From NCBI GenBank assembly GCA_004352715.1, contig SCFE01000117.1, forward strand, positions 1,419,141-1,483,140: a DNA stretch of 64,000 bases. The letters run 5' to 3'. The DNA is from Hofstenia miamia. Lineage: Eukaryota; Xenacoelomorpha; Acoela. The notes beneath the pieces are model-generated. The model was not told where the DNA came from. It did not search any database and saw only the letters and a list, made by a program, of their open reading frames with translations. This document shows positions 11,170 to 22,089 of the stretch, in pieces. Numbering within the stretch: the stretch's first letter is position 1; every line of letters starts with the position of its first letter. Both the position numbers and the translations under genes were made by a program.

Positions 11170-12741
11170 GTCCATTTCGTCCTCTGTTTGCAGTACATCT
11201 TCCTCATTGTAGTATGCTTCTTTGTCTCCAATTACATTTATTTGCTTTGGGCAGTCCGGCTTTTTGGTGGCCTTTTTGTCCACAGCTATAACACTTGACG
11301 TCTTTCTCTTTTACCTTTCTGGTCTTTCCAACTTTTCCTTTTACTTTTATGATTTTTTCTGGTTTCATTTTGTTATAGGTTTTATTTAGGATGCGTGGCT
11401 TGAGGTTGTTTCTCCATGTTGGTCCATCTCTGTGCTATGCAGCCTTTTCATATATTTGTGTGTTATTTTTGATGGTTGCTTGTATGTCAACTGCCTTTCT
11501 AATCGTTCTTTCAAGCTTGTCATCTACATCACATTTAATCTCAAACTGTGCCCTAATGCTTTCAGGCATTCCTTTGAAGATATGTGAGAACAGATCATAT
11601 TTAGAATATCTATTTTCTCTTGAAGTCAGCATTAGCAGTCGTTCAACTTGTTGAATGTAATTTCAAATGTCATTGGTTTTCTTCATTTTTGTCACATTCA
11701 GGATAATTTGGTACTGATTTATGAAACTTTCATTTTCATAGTAGTTTATGAAATCTCCAATCAGTAGTTCATAATTTCTTTTCATTTCTGCGTCCAAAAG
11801 CAGATAGTGCTGAGATGCTGCACCTGTTAAATATAAAGGGAGTCTTGCTGCTGCTGCCTGCTGATTCACTTTGTGCTCTGCCATTGTTAATTCAAACATT
11901 TGTAACCATTCTGCAAATGTCAGGTTGTAGCCATCTACCCTTCCATTGAATTTAGGTAGTGTCACCTTACAAGGTATTGTATCATTAGTTGTCAGTTGTG
12001 GTAAAATTGAACTTTCCTATTTTGGGTTTCTTGTGGTTTTTCACTGTGTCTTCCTCCTGCATTTGGATTGTCACTGCCTTTGTTATTTTGTTAATAATTT
12101 TTTGTTTCTCAGCATCTGAATCTTTGTCAGATTCCTTGTATGTCACCTCTTTGGTAGCCTGTATGTGTGATGCTTGTAACTTGACCTCTTTCCTTGAGTG
12201 AAATTCTATTTCATGGGTTCGCATATTGCTTCTGATCTCTTCTTCCATCAACTGTAGTAGTCTTAGTTTGTGTTTCAGTTGCTCCAATTCTCCTGCTTGT
12301 AGATCATTATCCTCTATTAATTGTCTGTTTGTCCTTTCCAGTTCTTGATTTTTTCTTGCCATTGTTGATTCTGTTCTAAGAATCTTTTGTTGGACTTTGA
12401 TAATTGGTGTGTAAGGAGTTTGATCTCATTTTGAAATAACTTGCTTTGTTCATCTAACCACATCTCCATGTTTAATCTAATTTCACTCAATATGGTTTCA
12501 TTTTTTCTTTCCATCTCTTTAAATTTGATGGTTAGTTGTTCTATTTTATGTTTTAGGAGTGCTTCATTTTCTTGTCTGGTGGGCTTGTTTCTGGGGGATT
12601 CATCTCTGAGGGTGAATTAAGAAGTTGTAATTCTGTGTCAGAGGCTGAGTTTTCACCAAAGTATGGTGATGATCATATCTTTCTGGGGGTTACTGCCTTG
12701 GTTGCAGTTTTCTTTGTGCTGCCTTTCTTACCTTTTGTCAT
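11170..12741 (-). pseudogene. gag of element A
   Basis: The likely start is ATG at 12741 (MTKGKKGSTKKTATK), with a basic N-terminus and then a Glu/Gln-rich coiled-coil region (12514-11985). A capsid-like segment follows with FAEWLQMFELTMAEH and ARLPLYLTGAASQHYLLLD (11965-11663), then SRENRYSKYDLFSHIFKGMP (11632-11435). A CCHC zinc knuckle starts KCYSCGQKGH near 11285, but its last Cys lies in another frame, showing a one-base slip. The parts lie in several frames. The copies at 19600-19780 and 19844-21360 share the capsid-like segment. Confidence 0.8.
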
Positions 12742-12944
12742 TTTTTTTTCTGGTTTGTAGTGGTCCTCATTATTAATCATTATTCCAGGATCCTGTTGAG
12801 GTGCTTTGGTTTGGCTTTGGGTAATTGTCTCTGTTGACTAGTTTGTTTCTGATGTAGCTCTCTGTTGCTTACTTCCACTTTCATTTATAGATTTTATCAT
12901 AGTATGCAGGTAGTTTCACTGAACATTTCTTTTGAGAGTTGCTA

Positions 12945-12965
12945 TTCTTGGCTGCACAGTCGCCA
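12945..12965 (-). promoter_or_regulatory. primer-binding site of element A
   Basis: Directly after the 5' LTR the minus strand reads TGGCGACTGTGCAGCC. It starts with the expected TGG and resembles the TGGCGACCGTG tRNA-Arg-type site known from mdg1/412-like Gypsy elements, with C-to-T at a CpG. The tRNA assignment is from memory and tentative. Confidence 0.5.
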
Positions 12966-14080
12966 TGTAACAACCTCTACCAGGCATCATTACTGTTTAT
13001 CTTTTGTTTCTGCATAACACTAGTTGTAGTTTTGAGGGTAGGGATTTACTTGATTAGATACTGCTTTAGCTTTTGTTTCTATTAACACAATGTAACTAGA
13101 TTTAACTGTTCACTATTTAGGTGATGAAGCCATGCAGCAATTTCTCCAATGATCAATAATGGGCATCTGCCCAAAGCTGATCTCCACATCCAGTTTTGCC
13201 AATCCTTTGATGTTCCATTGGGTTGAGTTCCACATCTCAGCTCATCAATACAATTTATGTGTACCTTATATTAGCTCAGTGCATACTCAAGACATGACAC
13301 AATTCGACTTAAACTCTAATTTGTAAAAGTGTTTCATTTGTTCACAACCCTACTTGTTACTAGCTGCTTCATTAATATTACATGTAGCCATTACTGAAAT
13401 ATATTGGCTTTAATAAATGCATTAGTATTGAGCAGCTTCCTAACCTACATTTATAAATTAATACATGTTCATTCAATTTATTAGTCATTTATGGGTCACT
13501 AATTTGGATCTAAAATAGAATTAATATATTCCCTAGGTTTTGGTTATCCAACCATTTGTTTGAAGTTAATTATTTTAATACATGTATTAGATGATCACTA
13601 GTCAGCTAATCAAGAGAAAAACTCCTACACCTAACCTATGTGCACTTGAATTGTTCTCTATGATGGATCCAGACCATTACTAAACACCACTTGATTAGCT
13701 CAACATCATATTAAATAATCAAACCATTATAGTAGAACAAAACAAGAATTCCAAATAAAATTCTTTATCAATTGCTTACAATGTTTAGTTCCTATTTATA
13801 GTAAATCTAGAAAAGTACCTGTCAATTTCAAATTTAAGCTTTTCATCTGCCAAGATGGCAGCTAAAAATAATGGAGGTGATTTTGCCCCCTCATTTCACC
13901 AAAAGTATTATTATCAACTGATACTAATCTCTTATTTTTGACACATATTGTTTTGTGGTTGCATAATACAAATAAATCTAAATTAATCTAATTGATCTAA
14001 ATACAATATTTTCAATCATCATTTCTTTGATCTTATTCTCAACATTGCAGCTTTTTGGATTTTATTTGGATGATGATACA
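12966..14080 (-). repeat. 5' LTR of element A
   Basis: This is an 1115-bp direct repeat of 2732-3773, containing the segment gccaagatggcagctaaaaataatgg that the left LTR has lost. It carries the promoter in intact elements; no TATA box stands out to me. Confidence 0.9.
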
Positions 14081-14411
14081 TTCAAACTCATTCTCATATA
14101 GATTTACAGGTCTGCAGCAAGTCACTATACCACGGGGTGGATCAAATATTGCATTCACACCAATGACTGTGGGTGAAAATAATTATGCACAAGCATACTT
14201 TCATTCTGTAGAGGCATTGGGGTTGAATCATGTAACTGGTATACCATACTCAGATTACAATAAGTCTGCAATTATCTTTTTTGATTTGACCAGTATTGTG
14301 GAGGCAAATAATGAGGTACTCTACCCTGAATTAAGTGGTGCAAGTATACATCTAGCACTAGATTTTGAATTTCCAATAGGCAAATCTCTGGAGGTGATCA
14401 TTTTGAGTTAA
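14081..14411 (+). pseudogene. F54H12.2-like Polinton capsid protein, 3' part
   Basis: The open frame resumes directly beyond the Gypsy LTR. NSFSYRFTGLQQVTIPRGG, AQAYFHSVEAL, SDYNKSAIIFFDLTS and LALDFEFPIGKSLEVIIL follow the order of the C-terminal half of F54H12.2-like proteins, including the phenylalanine/leucine-rich end (xLxLxFxxPL, then VIxY). It stops at 14411, a little short of the expected EFxNxIEI-type end. Together with 2359-2731 it forms one interrupted gene. Confidence 0.65.
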
Positions 14412-14482
14412 ACATGCTCAAAGTTATACATTAATAAACAAAGGAAAATTATAAAAGACTAGAAAAAAATGAGTTTCATTCT

Positions 14483-14674
14483 TTGTACCATTGCAAGATG
14501 TTGGGAGTAAACAAGATTAGACATGCAGAAGATTGTGTTCATTATGCAAAGGACCCTCACTTAAAATTTGCTCATGTTTCAAATTATATGTTACAAAAAA
14601 ATTGTGTACATAATGTTGGTGTAGAAAGAATTCTCCAAATGAAACCATATGATGGTCTTATTTGGCATAAATAA
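14483..14674 (+). other. short ORF between Polinton genes, unrecognised
   Basis: A 63-codon open frame starting MYHCKMLGVNKIRHAED with several Cys and His. It lies on the Polinton strand between the capsid-like and protease remnants. I recognise no family. Readable but broken sequence (HDSYGFFKREFGII) follows to about 14800. It may be a decayed Polinton ORF or chance. Confidence 0.25.
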
Positions 14675-14889
14675 TTCTAGACTACATTTGCTGTTGAAAT
14701 GGTCAAAACTGTTTAGAATTCATGCAATTTACCATGATAGTTATGGCTTTTTCAAAAGAGAATTTGGAATTATCAATATATCTGATGTTTTACAGTTTTT
14801 TGTGTAATTTACCAATTTTGGGTCATGTGCCATCTTTATTGTTTTGGATATAGGTGAAGTTTAGGTATAATGAACTTTACAGATATTTA

Positions 14890-15340
14890 TATGTTTAATG
14901 TACACTGATGAGATTAGACATATTCATCATTAGCATTTTTTTTGGTGTACACTATTCAGATTGCATACCACCAAGCCTTGTCCAAAACTCTTTTATAATT
15001 TCTAATGCAAGCCCAACTGGCCATCCCAGAACTCATTGGTTGTTGCTTATATGAGATGCAAGCACTAACATAATATTCAAGGATTCTCTTGGTGGTCCAC
15101 TAAACCAGTACCCTGATATTGAACATTACTGTCTAACTATGTATCCTGGATTCCATGTGTATGAAGGTGATCAAAAAACTAAGTTGTAAGAAACATTTCC
15201 TGTTTGTGGTGCTTGTTGTATTTTTAATGCTTTTTTATTTTTCAACAATATACCCAAAATATTTTTATTTTCTGATTTACCATTTGTTAATGACTTTTTG
15301 TGTAGTGATAGGCTTAACAAATTAATGTATTCTTAGTCTC
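14890..15340 (+). pseudogene. adenain-like cysteine protease of Polinton, remnant
   Basis: One frame with stops reads FFGVHYSDCIPPSLVQ, then ISNASPTGHPRTHWLLLI, FKDSLGGPLNQYPDIEHY and PVCGACCIFNAFLFF. This is the order of the adenovirus-type (C5/ULP1-like) protease carried by Polintons: His in THW, Asp in the FxDSLG segment, and catalytic Cys in CGACC. In active Polintons it is believed to mature virion proteins. Stops after WLLLI and after the DQKTKL segment make it inactive. Confidence 0.65.
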
Positions 15341-15734
15341 TTTGCTTATTTTACATGTACAAAATGTTTTGTATAAATATCATAATCAAAATTTATAATT
15401 TTATACACTTTTGTCATATGCCAATTTTTAGTCTACTTTCTGACAACTATTGAAGCAATAACACAGTTTTACAATGCATTTGGAAAGACCAATCTATAAT
15501 GCTTCTCATGTGACTTTGCTAAGTATCACATTTCCCATATTATTCAATAATAAACAAGATCAATCATTGAGTTTTATCAACAGAAATGTATTTATGTGAA
15601 AGGTGTCCATTTGAAAAAGATAGATGTGCTTAGTTTTGTTAATTAAGTCTTAACAAAAATTGAATTGACAGTTGTAAATCTGAAACAAATGACAAAAAAA
15701 GTTTTGAAAAACTGTTTAGTACTTTTTCACAAAA

Positions 15735-16200
15735 TTTGCCATTGATTACAGTACTGAAATTGGATTTTGAAATCACCAGTGAAAAAGTAGTCATAAAAAA
15801 TAGAATGCCTTATGAACTTGAATTAAATCAGGTAGGTGAAATTTTGGGTTTTGAACATCACTATCAAATAGTCAATGGTTTGAACACTGCTGAATATAGT
15901 TTGATATTTTAAATGGACTGCATAATATTTTAATTTATACTGATATAGTTACTTGTCAGCATTATCAAAGTGGTAGCATACCATTATTGGATCAAATACA
16001 CCTTATTCACAGTATATAGCGTAAATGATCAGCCATTCATCAATTATGAAAAGGCTCATATAATTTATAAACCAACTTCAAAATCATTCATCAATAGAAT
16101 TACAATTAGCTTCCATACATCAAATGGTGAGTTCATTCATTTCAATGATACTAGCAGTATTTATTTAACTTTTAATATCAAAGACACTGTTGAAATTTAA
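15735..16200 (+). pseudogene. penton/minor-capsid-like Polinton protein, C-terminal remnant
   Basis: Open stretches LDFEITSEKVVIKNRMPYEL and VGEILGFEHHYQIVNG, then in another frame IYTDIVTCQHYQSGSIPLLD, then the 76-codon frame ending 16200 with FINRITISFHTSNGEFIHF and SSIYLTFNIKDTVEI. The sequence IYxDIV...GxxxxPLL...I...DxxGxxxxF...xLxF is the C-terminal pattern of the Polinton penton-like/minor capsid protein. It is broken by one stop and at least one frameshift. Confidence 0.55.
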
Positions 16201-16589
16201 GTATAAACAATTTTTTAAATCTAAAATGTATAACTTATTTGTTATTTTTAAATGTTATATATTAATAACCAATTTTGAACAATATATATAATATCAATAA
16301 TTTTTACAAATATTTTATTCTTGAATTCAATGAGAAAAACGTATTGAAAAAAATATTTATTTTTGTATCAACTTTCATTTACATAAGTGCATAAATTGGG
16401 AAAAACATGTTGTAATAATAATTGAAATTGTTTTCCAACTTGCAAAAAATAGTTTTTTGGATATTGAAAGAATTCTAGAATAATATGAAAATGCTTTATT
16501 TAATCATGATAAATGTTAATGTAATTTAAACTTTATGTTTGTAAAATTTGCATCCATTTATTAATTGGTAGATAGCAAGTTTAGAATTG

Positions 16590-16850
16590 GATACATTTTG
16601 ACATTTGAACAATGGGATATAGATAAAACTATGTAATGTTAACATTATCTGTTAAAAAGTGCAACTTTGTACACACAGTGGCATAATGGAATTTTACATG
16701 GTTGTACTGTTTTTATAATTTGTTACATTTCAACACTTGAACAATGGGATATAGATAAAACTACATAATGTTGACATTGTCTATGAAAAGCATGCAACTT
16801 TCTACACATATGAATATACACAGCCAGTATAATGGATTTTCACATTGATG
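16590..16850. repeat. two imperfect ~132-bp tandem units
   Basis: The block ttgaacaatgggatatagat starts at 16605 and again at 16737, followed in both by aaaactayrtaatgttracatt. Sequence 16201-16590 and 16850-16949 is AT-rich with no gene seen. Confidence 0.7.
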
Positions 16851-16949
16851 AAAGAACTATTTTGAAAGATTTCAAAGTTTTTAGAAAGCTATTTTTATAA
16901 TTAAATCTCAGATATTGTTTTGATTCTTAATGCTTTTTTTGCAATATAA

Positions 16950-18070
16950 TGTAGCATCATCCAAACAAATACAAGCTGCTAAGGAAAAAAGTCAATTAGA
17001 AGAACTTAAGATCAAATTTGAATGTGGTTAAAATGTATTGTGGAAATTATAATCATCTTAAATTAGTTTGTATGTTGCAACCAAGTAATATCAGTGCAAT
17101 TGATTATGAATTAGTATTTGTGAATACTATTCATTTTGACCAAGTGAAGGGGGCAAAGTGACTTCCATTATTTTTAGCCACCATGTTGGCAGACAATAGA
17201 TTCAAAATTTGAAATTGACAGGTACTTTTTCAAGTAACTATAAATAGATTCAATTTTGTTGTAATGATTGATAAAGAAATTTCTTTGGAACTCTTATATT
17301 AATTTCTTATTACAGTTTGATTATTTGATACAATGTCAAGATAAATGAGTTGTTTAGTAGTGGTTTGGATCTATCATGGGAATGATTCTAGGTTCCTTGT
17401 GCCAAGCCATGAAAGTGTACTTAAGTTAGGAATAGGGGTTTTTATTCTCATTTAGCTGACTATTGATCATTATCTCACATGTATTAGATATAACAAACTT
17501 GGAATAAGGCTAGCAAACCAAACATATTTATATTATTCTAGATCCAAATTGATGATGATAATGTGACTGATAATGTGACCAAGCATGTATCAGTTAATAG
17601 ATGTAGAATAGGAAGGTGCTATATATTAGATTAGTTCATTAAAGCCAATATATTTTGGTAATGGCTATTCATAATATTAACCATGCAGCTAGTAACAAGT
17701 CAGGTTGCAAGTACATGAAAACTTTTACAAATAGACATTGAAGTTGAGTTGTGTCTTGTCTTGAGTATAAACTATGCTAGGATAGGGTACACATAAGTTA
17801 TATTGATGAGCTGAGAAGTGGAACTCAACCAACTGGATGTGGAGATTGGCCTTTGGTGGATTCCCAGTTACCAATGATTAGAAGAGATGCTGTGAGGCTT
17901 TGTCACCTAAATAGTGCTCATGATACTGTATATTAATTAAAGTTAATGGGATTAAAACATGGAAGTAAAGCAGTAGGAAATTAGTACATGCCTACCCTCA
18001 AGTACATTGCTCTGGTTATAATGAAATAGCAAGGAGAAACAGATGACAATACCTGGTAGAGGATGTTACA
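16950..18070 (+). mobile_element. solo LTR, family A, 4-bp target duplication
   Basis: It begins TGTAGCATCATCC and ends GGATGTTACA, the LTR termini of element A in the opposite orientation. The flanks are ataa at 16946-16949 and ataa at 18071-18074, a perfect 4-bp duplication. No internal element sequence is present, so it is the product of LTR-LTR recombination. Confidence 0.9.
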
Positions 18071-18074
18071 ATAA

Positions 18075-18668
18075 TCTCTAGTTAGTTTTACAGATATTTC
18101 TTTTATAAAGTAATAAATTTTATTTTATTGAATTGCTGTGAATTTACTGTCTGGTATTAAATTTATTATATACTTTATTATAAAAAAAGTTGTTTCTTTG
18201 TAAATACAGATTTTTAATTGAATTTGTTTAAGCTTTTAATAGTCATGTGTTTTATACTGTGATCTATCACCTAATTTGACTTGTTTATTAATCATTAATT
18301 AATATACTATGGTGTGAAATTCATAACATGAAAATACACATTGTGTTTGTTTCCTACAGCATTCCCTCAAAAACAATGATGATAAACTAACACAATATAC
18401 AAATTTAATAGTAAGATATATATGATCATTATAAGCAAACTGTAGAATAAATTACATTTTTGTCTTGGCCTTAACACAAATGTGGATTTTACCATATATG
18501 TTTATTAGATATTAGAAATGGCTGGTTTTTTCATAAAGTAGTTTTTGGTTTTTTCTGAAAAATGAATTTGATTTATTACCAAAATAAGGCATTATGCTTT
18601 TAACAAGTATTATTATCTCTCTGATTAAAAAATTTGTTATTAAATTTTACAGAATAATGAAGTAAGTA
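18075..18668. other. AT-rich interval, nothing recognised
   Basis: There is no ORF of note, no repeat termini and no splice-bounded coding. Runs of T and A dominate. Confidence 0.6.
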
Positions 18669-18925
18669 AACATGCAAACTAAATTAATGTGTGATGTGGT
18701 ATTTCCAATTTCATTTATGCTAATAAAAAAACAAGTGTGTAAAATATAACATGTAAGCTAAATTAATGAGTGAAAAGATATTTCAAATGTCATGTATGTT
18801 AATAAAAAAACAAGTATGTAAAATGAAACATGTAAAATAAATTAATGTGTGATGCTGTAACTCCATTGTCATGTGTGTTAATAAAAAACAAATAAAGTAA
18901 AATAAAACATGTAAATTAAGTTAGG
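18669..18925. repeat. 79-bp tandem repeat, ~3.3 copies
   Basis: Units start at 18669, 18748, 18827 and 18906, each opening aacatgyaa...taaattaatg and containing a gctaataaaaaaacaagt-type block. The spacing is exactly 79 bp with moderate divergence. The next 380 bp (to 19308) show nothing coding. Confidence 0.85.
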
Positions 18926-19311
18926 GCCACATAAATAACATAAAAACTAATAAAAGTACATGACTATACAAGTTTCATAACATCACTACAATATCCCCAG
19001 CAATTTTCAGGGAAAAGCAAAGACCAAAGGTCTCCTCTTGACTAATCAAAAAAAATTGGCATGAAATTGCCACAACCTCTTGACCAATCAGAAAAAAGTG
19101 TCATGAAATTGCCTCAGATATAACTATTGCTTACTTAATCAACCCAATATCACAATAAGAACATGAGTGTTCCTCCAAATGTTTGTTTTTGACAGCCATT
19201 CAGCATTGGCAGCCATGTAATTTCATGTCAGACAGTCAGACTGGTCTGTTCAAGTAGGTTTGCATATTAACTCACTTATATTTGATTACCAACAGCATTT
19301 ATATATTTCAG

Positions 19312-19500
19312 GATTTGCTGATAATGCCTAAAGTATCCAACATAAAAGATCAATATGTGAGAGAATTTCCATTTTTGGAAAAGGAGGGGGAGCATCTGAG
19401 ATGCAAATATTGTTCCTGTACTGTGGTGGAAAAATGCAGTAGTATTAAAGAGCATTTACAGGGAGAAAAGCACAAAAAAAATTGTATGCCCCCTTGTTAA
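19312..19500 (+). pseudogene. BED-type zinc finger exon, hAT-derived
   Basis: A pyrimidine-rich tract ending TTTCAG at 19311 could be a splice acceptor, and ATG follows at 19324. The product (58 residues to the stop) reads MPKVSNIKDQYVREFPFLEK then LRCKYCSCTVVEKCSSIKEH and LQGEKHKKNC. Cys-x2-Cys and His-x5-His spacing fits a BED/CGGBP1-like DNA-binding finger typical of the N-terminus of hAT transposases. No transposase catalytic region follows in frame, so this is either a lone remnant or one exon of a domesticated gene. Confidence 0.5.
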
Positions 19501-19599
19501 GTGCTTGTGTGGAGCACAGTTTCAGCATATACCAAGACATTCTTACAAGCTGCCAGTGTAGTCTCAAGGAAGACAATTTGTGAAAACATTTGTTTATGA

Positions 19600-19780
19600 A
19601 CATTAACAAATTAATTACTTTTAACCTACTTTCTAACATTAGCTGGTGTTGATGGGCTGCTCCATCAAGATATAGAGGGAACCTTGCTGCTGCCATCTCT
19701 TGGCTGACTCTTCCCCCTGTATGTTCAGCTCAAATATCAACAACTCATTGATGTTTGGTGTGAAAGAGTTTATTTGTTCA
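19600..19780 (-). pseudogene. antisense gag scrap
   Basis: The minus strand reads ARFPLYLDGAAHQHQLMLES near 19640-19695, matching ARLPLYLTGAASQHYLLLD of the element A gag. An upstream frame reads SFTPNINELLIFELNIQGEE. It lies head-to-head with the gag of element E. Confidence 0.65.
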
Positions 19781-19843
19781 GTAAATTTTGAAAAAGTAGC
19801 TCTACACAGTGCCATATTGTGATATGTAGTTTATGAAAAAAAA

Positions 19844-21360
19844 TGCAAAACCCACACAGTAGAAAACCAGCTGCTCCCACATCACAATCTAACTCCCAGT
19901 CAGAGTATGAAACTCTCCCATGAGATGAATTGATCAAGAAGATTCAATCCCTTGAAGCTGAAATCAAAATGCTAAGACAGAAAATGGAAGAAATTCAAAT
20001 TGAAAATTGTAAAAGATTCAACATGATTCAACTTGAAAACCAAAGCTTATGTCAGGAAATAGAAACCTTGAAATCCAACAAAATTCAAGTACATAAAAAC
20101 TCCAGAAAACAAACAAAGAAACACAAAAGTGAAACCAAGTTCTTTCCAAAAAAAAAAGAATCACTAGAGAAATGAAATCTTACAATAAAGAATTGAATCA
20201 TTGAACAACAATCTCTTAACATAGGTTGAAGAAAGTAATACCCACAATATACAACTAGCAGGAAGACTAAACTCTGAAGAAGCTAAGAACAAAGCATTAC
20301 AAATCCAAGTTAGGGAAATGAGAAGACAATTAGCTGCCATACAAAATGTCAGCCCCAACTTTGCAATTTTAAATACTCCTACAAGCATAAATGAACTAAC
20401 ACCTATACAAAAAACTCCAGGACATCAGGTTAAACACCCATTCCTTCTGATAAACAACACAATTTGTTGACAATCTCTTCAGAGTGCCATCTCAGAGTTA
20501 ACTAATATTACAACGACTCCATCACCAATACATAAGGGTTTCCTAGAAAACATTAATAACAAACTTAACATACTAAGTAATAGGCTAAACAACCTAGAAA
20601 ATCCTTCCATGGATAAGAAACTGATTAAATCCAAACTAGCCCCAGATGAGAATCTGAAACTCTGAATGCCTCCAAGTAAATTCTCTGGCAAACTGATGGC
20701 ATTTTGCCAACTTTTGAAGAATGGCTATTCACATACAAACAGCATCTAACTGTCCCGAAAGCAGGCCAAGAGCACCCCTTGCCCAATTCTCAACATTCCT
20801 AACAGGAAAAGCCTTCAATTACTATCTTACCTTAGACAATGTCACCAAATCAGATTACTTTCTGTTGATACAAAATTTTTACAAGCACTTCCATGCACTG
20901 ACTGCATGTAACCAGTACAAAATCCCCCTAAACAACACCACCTACAAACAAGCAGATCATCAACAGAATACTGCTCACAAGACCTATTTACTTATATCAC
21001 CTATGGTATGCCTCTTCAGATAAGGTGCAGATTTGAGCACAAATGCAGCCCCAACTACAAACTGCCTACATTCATTAAAAAAGCCTTTGATACCAAACTC
21101 CAAATCAACAACAATAAGAAAATTGCTAAACAAATCAAATCAAATGAGTCTCCAACATCCTGGTATTACACACCTAAACCAAGGAAACCAGGTCAATCTG
21201 CTTCAACACAGCCAATGTCAATAAAGGTGGAACCCTCTTCCACTGAGGCAGCTCCTAAGCCAATAAACCTCAACAAAATCCATTATAACCACTGAAGACA
21301 ATGCAGACATATCCACTCCAACTGCAAAGCATTGATCCATCTTCTGGCTAATGAAGAATG
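19844..21360 (+). pseudogene. gag of copy E
   Basis: ATG 19844 opens MQNPHSRKPAAPTSQSNSQS. A coiled coil follows at 19930-20175 (IQSLEAEIKMLRQKMEEIQ), with heptad-like Leu/Ile spacing and a Lys-rich tail. Capsid-like text appears near 20709-20900 (PTFEEWLFTYKQHL in one frame, APLAQFSTFLTGKAFNYYL in another). A degenerate zinc knuckle near 21280-21330 reads HYNH then QCRHIHSNCKA with a stop inside. The N-terminal layout parallels element A. Confidence 0.7.
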
Positions 21361-21499
21361 CTACAACACAGACAACAGTGACATAAACAAATCTGATTCT
21401 GAAAATGAGGATTTAAACTATTAAGAGCACCAACTCTCAGCTGAGCAGGAACAGTTCTTGTCACAACTGACCTACAAAAAAACACTATACCTGTTACCA

Positions 21500-21912
21500 T
21501 TAACAGCATAGTAATGCAGGCCACTGTTGATACCAGCACTTCAGTGTCAATCATAGCTGATACCTGTGCACATCAAATTGGCATTAATCCTGATACCATG
21601 ACTTTGCATAATCATAGACTAGTTAATGCCTCTGGCAATTACCTCAATACAAAAGGAAAAATCAACAACCTTGAGTTCACCATCTCTAATAACAAATTCA
21701 ACCATAATATCCTTGTTGTGAACACAACCAACAATGCATTACCATATGAATTAATTTTAGGCAAAGGTTTCCTTGAAAAATACCAATGCATCATTAATTT
21801 CATGAACAAAACCATAACAATTGATCCAGCTAACAAAGCCATTACAATTCATGTACAGACCATTGATTCAAAAACCAAACTGTTGCGCCCTTCACAAATG
21901 AAAAAGATTTAA
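21500..21912 (+). pseudogene. aspartic protease of copy E
   Basis: A 132-codon frame with MQATVDTSTSVSIIADTCA (DTS in place of the commoner DTG) and LPYELILGKGFLEKYQC. The segment HRLVNASGNYLNTKGKI matches the NASGEYINMKG segment of element A. Confidence 0.8.
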
Positions 21913-22089
21913 CCATTTAGTCAGCACTTTATCACTCTCACCAGTGGCCAGCCAATAACAACTGATAACATCAAGATTTATGCATCACCTGTAATAACTG
22001 TCGTACAAAGGAAACCCAAACCAATCCTGTCAATCACACCAGATTTAGACAAAACTGCTGATCCTTCCACACCAATCATCACCACAGCT

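Larger units (their letters stand above)
2732..14080 (-). mobile_element. Ty3/Gypsy element A, both LTRs present
   Basis: An 11.35-kb LTR retrotransposon transcribed leftward. In transcription order: 5' LTR (12966-14080), primer site, gag, protease, RT-RNase H, integrase, a roughly 70-bp repeat tract, a long extra ORF, a purine-rich tract, and 3' LTR (2732-3773). It is longer than most Gypsy elements because of about 3.4 kb after integrase. The LTRs differ by many substitutions and the left one lacks about 70 bp near 3610, so the insertion is old. Flanking 4-mers are ctca and ttca, three of four matching; other copies of this LTR make perfect 4-bp duplications. All reading frames are broken. 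It sits inside a Polinton capsid gene. Confidence 0.9.

Noticed and set aside
18669-18925. CRISPR-like array
   Set aside because: Adjacent direct units without distinct spacers, in an animal-like genome.
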